Positions 1-7,106 of a DNA stretch of 64,000 nucleotides are shown here, in pieces (positions within the stretch are counted from its first letter, which is position 1; each line of letters opens with the position of its first letter). The notes beneath the pieces are model-generated. The model searched no databases. It was not told the DNA's origin and was given only the letters and a program-made list of their open reading frames with translations. Source of the stretch: Chitinophaga sp. YR573 (GTDB lineage: Bacteria; Bacteroidota; Bacteroidia; Chitinophagales; Chitinophagaceae); the NCBI RefSeq assembly GCF_900110995.1, contig NZ_FOJF01000001.1:2311199-2375198 (forward strand), in the 5' to 3' direction. The position numbers and the translations under genes are program-made.

Positions 1-1
1 A

Positions 2-397
2 CAATTCGTTGATGCCCGTGGTCTCGGCTTCCGTGCAGGTCTGCGCTGGTATATCTTTTCTACAAGAGATGGCCTGTCCCGCGTAATGGGTACCTACTTT
101 CAACCCGTATTCTTCTACAAAAAAGTATTCTATCCCAACCAGGAAGTAACACTCAATAATACTACCTACAAAGAATCCGGTGATAAAAACGTTTTCGGGT
201 TACAGTTGCTATTGGGCAGACAAATTCAGAAAGATAAATTAGTCCTGGATCCATTTATAGGTATCGGTGTCCGCACTAAAATCTACCGCTATCAGAATTT
301 TAATCTTGAGAATGGAGCTGTAGAGGCTAACAACGGACGACTTGTTAGCATACTGCCAAGTCTCCAGATAGGTATCAAGCTGGGATTTAAAATGTAG
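2..397 (+). CDS. outer-membrane beta-barrel protein, 3' end only
   Basis: The frame is open from the first bases of the window, so the N-terminus is missing; about 131 residues are visible. The segment alternates hydrophobic and polar residues in short strands, with glycine and aromatic residues typical of outer-membrane beta-barrels (a GLRWYIF strand, then FGLQLLLGRQI, FIGIGVRTKIY and LQIGIKLGFKM at the end). A barrel ending close to a hydrophobic strand fits a small porin-like or DUF3575-like protein, but no specific family can be named from the fragment. It converges on the TonB receptor gene on the other strand, with a shared hairpin between them. Confidence 0.6.
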   Translation, partial: QFVDARGLGFRAGLRWYIFSTRDGLSRVMGTYFQPVFFYKKVFYPNQEVTLNNTTYKESGDKNVFGLQLLLGRQIQKDKLVLDPFIGIGVRTKIYRYQNFNLENGAVEANNGRLVSILPSLQIGIKLGFKM

Positions 398-420
398 TGC
401 CACGCCAAAAGGCGCGGCAC
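397..420 (-). terminator. hairpin terminator between convergent genes
   Basis: Ten-bp stem (GTGCCACGCC with GGCGCGGCAC) with an AAAA loop, overlapping the stop codon of the plus-strand gene. The single A-C mismatch on the plus strand becomes a G-U pair on the minus strand, and the minus-strand copy is followed by TACATTTTAA. It therefore fits best as the terminator of the TonB receptor gene, perhaps acting in both directions. Confidence 0.6.
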
Positions 421-447
421 GTCTTCATTCAAAATGTATGCGTCTAA

Positions 448-2922
448 TCAAAAAGGCACTATCGCCTTCACACTAAAATTTCTTCCCATATTATATATAC
501 CGGAACGCCCGTTCGGCGATGCCGTATAATATTCAAAATATTTAAGCCTGTTCATATTCGCCTGATAGGCAGTATTGAACACATTATCCAGTTGCAGGAA
601 TAACTCACAAACTGTTTTTCCCTCTCTGCCCGTAAGCGTAGTACCAGCCCCCAGGTTAATTAAAGTATACCCTGGTGTAAATGTCTCTGTATGGTCCACT
701 CCATAAAAATGCGACTGATCAGCATACCCGTCTACTTCTGCTCTTCCATAGATCTTTGAGAAGATGCCGTAACTTCTGTTCATCATTGCTCTTAACTCTG
801 AACGCACATGCAGCGGCGGAATAAAAGGCAGGTACTTTGCCTGATCTCCATCCTTTTTGATCAGCGCATCATTCTTGTTCAATCCTTCCGTATAGGCGGC
901 ACTGCTATTCAGCGATAACCATTTAATACTACGCGGATGCAGGTTTACACTCACTTCTGCTCCATACAACTGTGCCTTCGACTGCTGGTACTGATATGTT
1001 GAATTCCCCGGTACAATCACCACAGGCTGACCATTGGCATCATACAACAGCGACTGATATATGTAATTTTCTATCTGGTTATGGAACATCTCCACACTGA
1101 TATCCAGGTCTGCCAGGTAAGCCAGGAAACCAATATCCTCCTGTAAACTGAACTCAGGTTTGAATCCCCTGTTCCCCAGGTAAACGATATGCGCTCCCGG
1201 ATCAAGTCCGTTGGAACCTATCTCTGTGATATTAGGTGCCCTGTATCCCCTGGCAACATTCGCCTTCAGCAATAAACGCTCACTAATATTATAGGTAACA
1301 CCCAAACTTCCTGACACACCACTATAATGGTGTGTAAATGACGGGAACTGTAAACTGGCTCCTGCCGTATCCGGTAAAGTAACCTTCCGGCTAAAACCAT
1401 TACCCGCATTTGTTCCTACATAAAAATCATCCCAGTGAATATACCTGTTATCATATCTCAATCCACCTGAAACATCCATCTTCCCGAAAGACTTCTTCGC
1501 AAAGAAAAAGCCCCCTATATCAAACAGGTTGTAATCCGGGATAGGGAAATCCGTCGCATTTTTACTCCTGTTCACCTGGTACATACCATTTACGCCTATC
1601 GTTGTTTCAATGCCCTGCCATACCGGAAAATTATACCGTACATCATAGTTGAGCGTATTCAATACCACATCCAGTCCGGGCTGCGCCGGTAAAGTAGGGT
1701 GATTGAACTCCTGCCGTATACTCTTTTGTAAACCTATAGTAGTATACACATTTCCAAACTTGCTGCGGTTATACACCCTGTAATGCTGTATATGCTGATG
1801 CAGCGGGTTTATCTTATAAGAATTCAGCTGATCATCCGGTACAATAGGACGATTCTTGAGATCATCTTCAGCCGCTTCATATATCTGCCTGGTAAATTTA
1901 CGTGTCAGTGAATCCCGGCTGCCATCCGGGATCTCCTGCTGGTTATCATACGCGGTAACGCCCCATACGGAATATCCCCATGACTTATCAACCCTGGCCA
2001 TGGCAGAAAGATTATACTCCCGGAAAGCAGTTCCATATACCAGTCCGTCTACCTTGTTCCGGTAATTATGCGCCATCTTTCCCGAAGCCCGGAACGCATA
2101 TTTCCAGTCGCCCTTCCGGTAACCCAATCCCAGGGAAGAAGCGGCCATCCCATTATTGGTATGGTAATCCGTCAGAAAGCTTCCCTTCAGTTTTCCCTCT
2201 TCTCCAACAGGAATATCGGGTATCATATTAATGACCCCGGCGAGTGCATCAGATCCATAGGTAAGACTGGCAGGCCCTTTCACCACTTCAGCCCGGCCAA
2301 TTCCATATTGATCTACTTCAATGCCATGTTCATCTCCCCATTGCTGTCCTTCCTGTCTTACCCCGTCATACAGCGTCAATACCCTATTATATCCCAGGCC
2401 CCTTATAAAAGGTTTCGAAATATTAGGCCCTGTAGTTACCGCACTCACGCCCGGAATCCCTTTGATGATAGCATCTATAATGTTATTGTTCACATTCATG
2501 TTCATCTCCCTTTTGCCAATAGTGGCAATGGGAACAGGATTCTTACGCACAGCCGTAGCCTGTGAAACACCTGTCACTACAATTTCATTTAACCTGGACA
2601 AGTCCTCTCTCAAACTGATATTCAGCACCAGTGTTTGCCCGGCAGTTATTGTCGCCTTCACTTTTTCCGTCTGGTATCCCATCATTGAAACACTTAACTC
2701 ATAAGTACCTGCCGTTACGTCCTTTATAATAAACTGCCCCAAAGCATTCGAAGTGGCTCCGATATACTGCCCGGCGATGACAATATTGGCAAATTCAACA
2801 GCCAGACCACCCGTTGTCACTTTCCCCCGGATGATGCCCTGCTGCCCAAAAACCTGACCCGACATAAAGAGTATACATAAGCCCGGCAAAAGAATCCGCC
2901 AGAGAGTAGATGTTCTATCCAT
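448..2922 (-). CDS. TonB-dependent outer-membrane receptor, probably metal or metal-complex uptake
   Basis: The 824-residue protein has a signal peptide (cleavage after about residue 26, VFGQ), then a carboxypeptidase-regulatory-like domain (about 29-110), a TonB plug (about 120-235, with the motifs IKGIPGVSAV and VEVVKGPASL-like RAEVVKGPASLTYGSDA) and a 22-strand type barrel ending in phenylalanine. It is a classic TonB-energised transporter rather than a SusC-type protein, because there is no SusD partner and it is about 150 residues shorter. The plug sequence GDEHGIEVDQ resembles metal receptors of the ZnuD/OprC kind, and the divergent neighbour is an SCO1-Fur operon, so zinc, copper or iron uptake is the best guess (inference). 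Two strong palindromes lie in its promoter region. Confidence 0.9.
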   Translation of the reverse strand: MDRTSTLWRILLPGLCILFMSGQVFGQQGIIRGKVTTGGLAVEFANIVIAGQYIGATSNALGQFIIKDVTAGTYELSVSMMGYQTEKVKATITAGQTLVLNISLREDLSRLNEIVVTGVSQATAVRKNPVPIATIGKREMNMNVNNNIIDAIIKGIPGVSAVTTGPNISKPFIRGLGYNRVLTLYDGVRQEGQQWGDEHGIEVDQYGIGRAEVVKGPASLTYGSDALAGVINMIPDIPVGEEGKLKGSFLTDYHTNNGMAASSLGLGYRKGDWKYAFRASGKMAHNYRNKVDGLVYGTAFREYNLSAMARVDKSWGYSVWGVTAYDNQQEIPDGSRDSLTRKFTRQIYEAAEDDLKNRPIVPDDQLNSYKINPLHQHIQHYRVYNRSKFGNVYTTIGLQKSIRQEFNHPTLPAQPGLDVVLNTLNYDVRYNFPVWQGIETTIGVNGMYQVNRSKNATDFPIPDYNLFDIGGFFFAKKSFGKMDVSGGLRYDNRYIHWDDFYVGTNAGNGFSRKVTLPDTAGASLQFPSFTHHYSGVSGSLGVTYNISERLLLKANVARGYRAPNITEIGSNGLDPGAHIVYLGNRGFKPEFSLQEDIGFLAYLADLDISVEMFHNQIENYIYQSLLYDANGQPVVIVPGNSTYQYQQSKAQLYGAEVSVNLHPRSIKWLSLNSSAAYTEGLNKNDALIKKDGDQAKYLPFIPPLHVRSELRAMMNRSYGIFSKIYGRAEVDGYADQSHFYGVDHTETFTPGYTLINLGAGTTLTGREGKTVCELFLQLDNVFNTAYQANMNRLKYFEYYTASPNGRSGIYNMGRNFSVKAIVPF

Positions 2923-2968
2923 TAAATATTTTTTTACAAACTTATTTTTATTATTTCACTAATAGATA

Positions 2969-2998
2969 ATTATTATTTAGGCTAGCCTAAATAATAAT
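2969..2998. promoter_or_regulatory. 30-bp perfect palindrome, DtxR/MntR-like operator candidate
   Basis: The sequence is a perfect 30-bp palindrome without a spacer: left half ATTATTATTTAGGCT, right half its reverse complement. The core TTTAGGCTAGCCTAAA closely resembles known operators of DtxR/IdeR/MntR iron- or manganese-dependent repressors (TTAGG-TAGCCTAA pattern). It starts 46 bp upstream of the TonB receptor start codon, so it probably controls that gene. No DtxR-family gene is present in the window. Confidence 0.65.
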
Positions 2999-3045
2999 AG
3001 GTTATTCTCCGGAAGAACAGCTTTGACGTCATTGCAAATATAATC

Positions 3046-3070
3046 ATTTATGCAACAAAGTTGCATAAAT
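3046..3070. promoter_or_regulatory. 11-3-11 inverted repeat, Fur/Zur-family operator candidate
   Basis: Perfect inverted repeat: ATTTATGCAAC, spacer AAA, GTTGCATAAAT. It sits 20 bp upstream of the -7 element of the SCO1-Fur operon, so a repressor bound here would cover the -33 region. Fur-family dimers bind AT-rich 25-bp palindromes of this size, and a Fur-family gene is the second gene of the operon, so autoregulation is the simplest reading (inference). Confidence 0.6.
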
Positions 3071-3090
3071 GTAATTAGCCGATTGTGTAC

Positions 3091-3098
3091 TACCTTTG
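3091..3098 (+). promoter_or_regulatory. Bacteroidota -7 promoter element of the SCO1-Fur operon
   Basis: TACCTTTG matches the TAnnTTTG -7 consensus. Transcription would start near 3105, which leaves no room for starts at 3085 or 3109 and supports the ATG at 3121. A well-spaced -33 TTG was not found; the palindrome just upstream may take its place. Confidence 0.55.
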
Positions 3099-3120
3099 TA
3101 AAGAATTAATGATTGGCGGA

Positions 3121-3747
3121 ATGTCTAAAAAGATTGTTTTTTATATAGTTTTCTTTGCCCTGCTTGGTATAGTCTTTCTTGGCTATTCCGGTTATGTGAT
3201 TAAGTCAGAGCAGGGAAGTTTCTTTGGAAAAGAGAAATTACCGGTGCTGGGAACAAACGGGCATTATATAGGGGGATTCTCTTTCGTGAATCAGGAAGGA
3301 CGTACTATTACCAATAATGATGTGAAGGGAAAGGTATATGTGGCCGAATACTTTTTTACTACCTGTACGGGTATTTGTCCTAAGATGAATGCCAACATGC
3401 AAAAAGTATACGCTGTTTACAAAAATGAACCCGACTTCCGTATATTATCACATACCGTAGATCCTGAAAACGACAGTGTACCGGTATTGAAAGCCTATGC
3501 AGAATTACATGGTGCCGATCCGAAAAACTGGTGGTTCCTTACGGGCACCAAAAAAGAACTGTATAATCTTGCCCGTCAGGGGTATCTGGTAGATGATGGT
3601 ACTTACACAGGTGAGGACGATTTTGTGCATACTCAATGGTTTGCGCTCGTAGATGGAGAAGGAAGAGTGAGAGGATTATACGAAGGAACCAAAAAACCTG
3701 ATGTAGATAAACTGATCGCTGACATAGCCCGCCTTTTGAAAGAATAG
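3121..3747 (+). CDS. SCO1/SenC-family copper-binding thioredoxin-like protein
   Basis: This 208-residue protein has an N-terminal membrane anchor (about residues 5-25) and a periplasmic thioredoxin-fold domain. The copper ligands of the SCO family are present: the CxxxC motif CTGIC at Cys82 and Cys86, and a distant histidine, His170, in DFVHTQWF. SCO proteins deliver copper to the CuA site of cytochrome c oxidase or act as thiol reductases. The longer reading frame begins with GTG at 3085, but the -7 promoter element overlaps it, so the ATG at 3121 was chosen. It is followed after 18 bp by a Fur-family gene, apparently in one operon. No oxidase genes are nearby, so a role in metal homeostasis is also possible. 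Confidence 0.85.
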   Translation: MSKKIVFYIVFFALLGIVFLGYSGYVIKSEQGSFFGKEKLPVLGTNGHYIGGFSFVNQEGRTITNNDVKGKVYVAEYFFTTCTGICPKMNANMQKVYAVYKNEPDFRILSHTVDPENDSVPVLKAYAELHGADPKNWWFLTGTKKELYNLARQGYLVDDGTYTGEDDFVHTQWFALVDGEGRVRGLYEGTKKPDVDKLIADIARLLKE

Positions 3748-3765
3748 TAAAAGAATAAATGCATC

Positions 3766-4194
3766 ATGAGCAACAAGACTAAAGCAAGTATTACAGATAT
3801 GCTCAGAGCCAGTAATCTCAGCATAACAGATACACGTGTGAAGATACTGGAGCTGTTCATAGACAGCAATGGCGCACTGGAACACAGCAGTTTTGAAAAA
3901 TTGGCCGGTCATAGTTTTGACCGTGTTACAGTTTACCGCACCTTACAAACTTTCCTGGATAAAGGAATCATTCATAGCATCCCTACTACGGATACCTCTA
4001 TACGTTACGCACTTTGCAAATCGGATTGTTCCGAACATGATCACCATGATCACCATATCCATTTCAAATGTGAAGAATGTGGTAATACCATCTGTCTGGA
4101 TGATACCACTGTGCCGGAGATACAATTACCCAAAGGGTATGCTGCCCACAATATAGATGTGGTAGTAAGTGGAGTATGTAAAGAATGTAAATAG
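3766..4194 (+). CDS. Fur/Zur-family metal-dependent transcriptional repressor
   Basis: The 142-residue protein has the Fur fold: a winged helix (about residues 20-80, with recognition helix FDRVTVYRTLQTF) and a C-terminal metal-binding dimerisation domain. The histidine-rich stretch HDHHDHHIHF (91-100) precedes the first CxxC (Cys102, Cys105), and a second CxxC (Cys138, Cys141) is near the C-terminus, giving the structural zinc site. Whether it senses zinc, iron or another metal cannot be read from sequence; the TonB receptor and SCO1 neighbours suggest zinc or copper-related control. It is the last gene of the operon and is followed directly by a terminator. The palindrome at 3046-3070 is its likely target. 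Confidence 0.88.
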   Translation: MSNKTKASITDMLRASNLSITDTRVKILELFIDSNGALEHSSFEKLAGHSFDRVTVYRTLQTFLDKGIIHSIPTTDTSIRYALCKSDCSEHDHHDHHIHFKCEECGNTICLDDTTVPEIQLPKGYAAHNIDVVVSGVCKECK

Positions 4195-4218
4195 AAAAAG
4201 CTCCTTACGGAGCTTTTT
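4195..4218 (+). terminator. Rho-independent terminator of the SCO1-Fur operon
   Basis: AAAAAGCTCC, loop TTAC, GGAGCTTTTT, then CTATTT. The stem begins directly after the stop codon of the Fur-family gene; being symmetric it can also serve the convergent peptidase gene. Confidence 0.85.
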
Positions 4219-4238
4219 CTATTTAGAGAAAATTATGT

Positions 4239-5963
4239 TTAACTGATCTTATCAATTTCCTGCTGTACAAAATTCGCCAGCTCTTTTACATAAGCAGGAG
4301 AAAAATCAAACCTGATTCCCGCTGCTTTATACAACTCAGGTAATGTACGTGTACTTCCCAGGCTAAGTGCCTTTACGTAATTATCCAGTGCCTGTTGTTT
4401 ATTCTCCTTATACTGCTTCCACATGGCAATAGCTCCTAATTGCGCAATCCCATATTCGATATAATAGAAAGGAACTTCAAACAGATGCAGTTGCCTCTGC
4501 CAGCTGATAGCACGATAATCTTCCCATCCCGTCCAGTCTACCGCAGAAGTAGAAAAATCATTCAGGATTCTGATCCAGTTAGTGGTACGTTCTTCCACTG
4601 TATGTTGTGGATGTTCATATACCCAGTGCTGGAATTTATCGATGGTAGCTATCCATGGGAATATAGAGATAGAGCGTTCCAGCTGTTGCAGCTTAGCTCT
4701 GCGTAACTCTTCTCCATCCTTGAAGAAGATATCCCAGTAGTCCATTGTAAACAACTCCATACTCATACTGGCCACTTCAGCTATCTCCATAGGGTATTCC
4801 TTGAACGCACTCAGTTTCAGGTGATGGCTCAGGAAAGAATGTACCGCATGTCCGCCTTCATGCACCATAGTGGTAAGGTCTTTCATTTGTCCGGCAGCAT
4901 TCATGAAGATGAATGGAACACCGGTTTCTGCCAGCGGGCAGTTATATCCACCAGGAGCTTTGCCCTTGCGGCTGTCCAGGTCCAGGCGGCCCATCTGCTG
5001 CATTACGCGCAGGCAGTTACCAAAGAAAGGACCCAGTTCGTCAAAGGTCTCGATGGCTTTATTCACCAGTTCTTCTCCGGTATGGAAAGGCTCCAGTGGT
5101 TTAGTACCTGCCGGTTCAGCTTCTGTATCCCAGGGTTTCAGTACATCCAGTTGCAACTTCTCTCGTTGCTTTTCCTGCAGGTTTTTCACCAGTGGTATGA
5201 TATGTTCCCTGATGGCTGCATGAAACTGAAAACAATCTTCTTTGGTATAATCAAAGCGGCCCAGCTCTTCAAACTTGTAATCGCGGTAATTGGCAAAACC
5301 GGCATTCTTAGCTACCTGGTCTCTCTTTTCTACCAGAGCAGTATACAATGTATCAAAAGCAGCTTTGTCTTCCAGGCGGCGGGCAGCAGTTTTACCAAAC
5401 ACTTCTTCTCTCAGTGAGCGGTCGCTGTTTTCCAGAAACCTGGCAGCCTGTTGCAGCGTATATTCCTGCCCATTCACATTGATAGTCATTTTACCGGCAA
5501 TAGCGCCATATTGCTGAGACATTACACTCAGCTCTGCCTGTAGTGGCACATTCTCTTCACGGAACAGTTTCACCTGTTTGCGTACGCTGCGCAGGTAAGT
5601 GCTATATAACTCCTGGTCCAGGTCTTTTACCCACTCACAGGCCAGCAGTTTTTTGTTCAGTGCATCTGCATAAGGTTGCAGCTTAGGCTGGATTTCCATG
5701 CAGAAGTAGGTGAAGGCTTCTTCCAGCACCTTATCTGTGGTATCGCAGGTCATGCGGATCTGACGCCAGCAGGCATCTTCACTTATTACAGCTTCCAGCT
5801 CACTGACATCTTTTAACCATTGTTCCAGCTCAGATACATTTCCTAATGGTCTTTGCTGCAGCTCTTCGAAATAAGGCTGCAAGGCATCCCAGGTAGTAAT
5901 TGTAAAGTTTTCCGGCAAAAGGGTCCGGGGCTGTTTCTCAATATTTGCGTCTAATGTCTTCAT
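4239..5963 (-). CDS. M3-family oligoendopeptidase (PepF-like)
   Basis: The 574-residue protein is a cytoplasmic zinc metallopeptidase of family M3. The zinc-binding HExxH motif is HEGGH at about residue 368 (context TTMVHEGGHAVHSF), and the third ligand glutamate lies in the following EIAEVASMSMELF segment, as in oligoendopeptidase F. No signal peptide is present, and the length matches the M3B group. It would degrade short peptides in the cytoplasm. The start ATG at 5963 gives an N-terminus MKTLDANIEK typical of the family in Bacteroidota. It stands alone, convergent to the Fur operon. Confidence 0.92.
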   Translation of the reverse strand: MKTLDANIEKQPRTLLPENFTITTWDALQPYFEELQQRPLGNVSELEQWLKDVSELEAVISEDACWRQIRMTCDTTDKVLEEAFTYFCMEIQPKLQPYADALNKKLLACEWVKDLDQELYSTYLRSVRKQVKLFREENVPLQAELSVMSQQYGAIAGKMTINVNGQEYTLQQAARFLENSDRSLREEVFGKTAARRLEDKAAFDTLYTALVEKRDQVAKNAGFANYRDYKFEELGRFDYTKEDCFQFHAAIREHIIPLVKNLQEKQREKLQLDVLKPWDTEAEPAGTKPLEPFHTGEELVNKAIETFDELGPFFGNCLRVMQQMGRLDLDSRKGKAPGGYNCPLAETGVPFIFMNAAGQMKDLTTMVHEGGHAVHSFLSHHLKLSAFKEYPMEIAEVASMSMELFTMDYWDIFFKDGEELRRAKLQQLERSISIFPWIATIDKFQHWVYEHPQHTVEERTTNWIRILNDFSTSAVDWTGWEDYRAISWQRQLHLFEVPFYYIEYGIAQLGAIAMWKQYKENKQQALDNYVKALSLGSTRTLPELYKAAGIRFDFSPAYVKELANFVQQEIDKIS

Positions 5964-6292
5964 TTTACTAAAATAAGAAATTATGAATCAATCCTTGCAG
6001 TTGGGACCGGACTTACTGATACCTGAGAGCATTAACTCTTTTTAATTGTTATCAGACTACTATATATCATGTAACCTATTTCATCTGTGTTCAGGTAGCA
6101 GTTAAAAAGAAGTTAGACAGGTTTTTACCTGACTAACACCCAACTAACCCCTGTTAACCACCTGTTGAACTCCCGCTTAGCCTATATAACTTACCGAAGA
6201 CTCTCCGAACCCTCCGTTTGCTCAAATGCAAATGCCTGGCGCAAAACGCATCAGCGTAAGGCACCAGGCATCGGGCAATGAATATCTTGCTA
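5964..6292. other. intergenic region with two hairpins, no gene
   Basis: This 329-bp stretch holds the peptidase promoter region on its left and the 3' end of the DUF5606 transcript on its right. It contains a GTTAGACAGGT / ACCTGACTAAC hairpin at 6112-6137 (TTTT loop, one A-A mismatch) and the hairpin at 6233-6270. No reading frame here looks coding. Confidence 0.6.
6233..6270 (-). terminator. long bipartite hairpin downstream of DUF5606 gene
   Basis: Outer stem TGCCTGGCGC with GCACCAGGCA, inner stem ACGC (6246-6249) with GCGT (6254-6257). The one plus-strand C-A mismatch is a G-U pair on the minus strand, so the fold belongs to the transcript of the DUF5606 gene. The T-tract after it is weak, so it may be a 3'-end stabiliser rather than a pure terminator. 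Confidence 0.5.
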
Positions 6293-6925
6293 CTATTCTT
6301 CGGTCTTCTTCTTTTTAACAACCTTCTTTTTAGGCTCTTCTTCACCTTCAGCTGCAGGAGTTTCTTCCTTTTTGGCTTTGGCTTTCTTAGGAGCTTTCTC
6401 AGCGGCAGCTTCAGGAGCATCTTCTTCTTTCGCTGCTGCCTTTTTAGGCTTGGCTGTTTTCTTAGCGGTACTTTCTGCTGCCGGAGCTTCTGCTTCAACA
6501 GTTTCAGCTACTGGTTCCTGACCTTCTTCAGCTACTTCATCGAATCTCAGGAGATCGTTCGCTTTAAGGATCACATACCATTTAACCATCTTCTTCATAT
6601 CGCTCACATATACCCTTTCCTCATCAAAGGAAGGAAATACGCTTTGGAAGTAGGCTTTGACAGCATTATTATCGGCTTTCGCATCAAGTGGGGCCGTTTT
6701 CGCTTCCTGATCCTGCATGGCTTTAAAAACCTCTGCCAGATTCACATTTTCACCTGTGGTAAATACTTCAATACTTTCCAACGGGGTAAAATTATGGACG
6801 CGGGAACTCACAAACCGGGTGCTCTTGTCTTCCAGAGATCTTACGATAGCACCATCCTGTTTGCTGGCGATCAATTGAAACAAACCACCCAAACCGGTTA
6901 CTGCAACTATTTCTCTATACTGCAT
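6293..6925 (-). CDS. DUF5606-family protein with lysine/alanine/glutamate-rich tail
   Basis: The start at 6925 (MQYREIVAVTGLGGLFQ) matches the conserved N-terminus of DUF5606, a family found in Bacteroidota and of unknown function; a perfectly spaced promoter ends about 20 bp upstream, ruling out the longer frame to 6967. The first 140 residues are the conserved domain (GLFQLIASKQDGAIVRSLED, then RFVSSRVHNFTPLESIEVF). From about residue 140 the protein turns into a low-complexity tail of repeated A, K, E and P (KKAKAKKEE, KKKVVKKKK), resembling histone-H1-like tails. The tail could bind nucleic acid (inference). No signal peptide or membrane segment is visible. Confidence 0.85.
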   Translation of the reverse strand: MQYREIVAVTGLGGLFQLIASKQDGAIVRSLEDKSTRFVSSRVHNFTPLESIEVFTTGENVNLAEVFKAMQDQEAKTAPLDAKADNNAVKAYFQSVFPSFDEERVYVSDMKKMVKWYVILKANDLLRFDEVAEEGQEPVAETVEAEAPAAESTAKKTAKPKKAAAKEEDAPEAAAEKAPKKAKAKKEETPAAEGEEEPKKKVVKKKKTEE

Positions 6926-6944
6926 GTTCAAATTTTTAGGAAGG

Positions 6945-6974
6945 CAAATATAAAAAATCGTTTTCATCCGACAA
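6945..6974 (-). promoter_or_regulatory. Bacteroidota promoter of the DUF5606 gene
   Basis: On the minus strand TTG (6974-6972) is followed after 19 nt by TATATTTG (6952-6945), an exact match to TTG-N19-TAnnTTTG. Transcription would start near 6939, giving a leader of about 14 nt to the ATG at 6925. Confidence 0.8.
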
Positions 6975-7106
6975 ATTGATGATTTGCCTTAATTAGCTTA
7001 TAATGACGAATAAGTGCATTTAATGAATAATTAATTCAAAATGATTTGCTTAATTAATCTAGCCCCATTAATTGACTCTGACAAATGATCTCTTTGACAA
7101 GGGCAA

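Noticed and set aside
2068..2565. 165-residue frame opposite the TonB receptor
   Set aside because: It is an antisense frame of a clearly coding gene, with no sequence features of its own.
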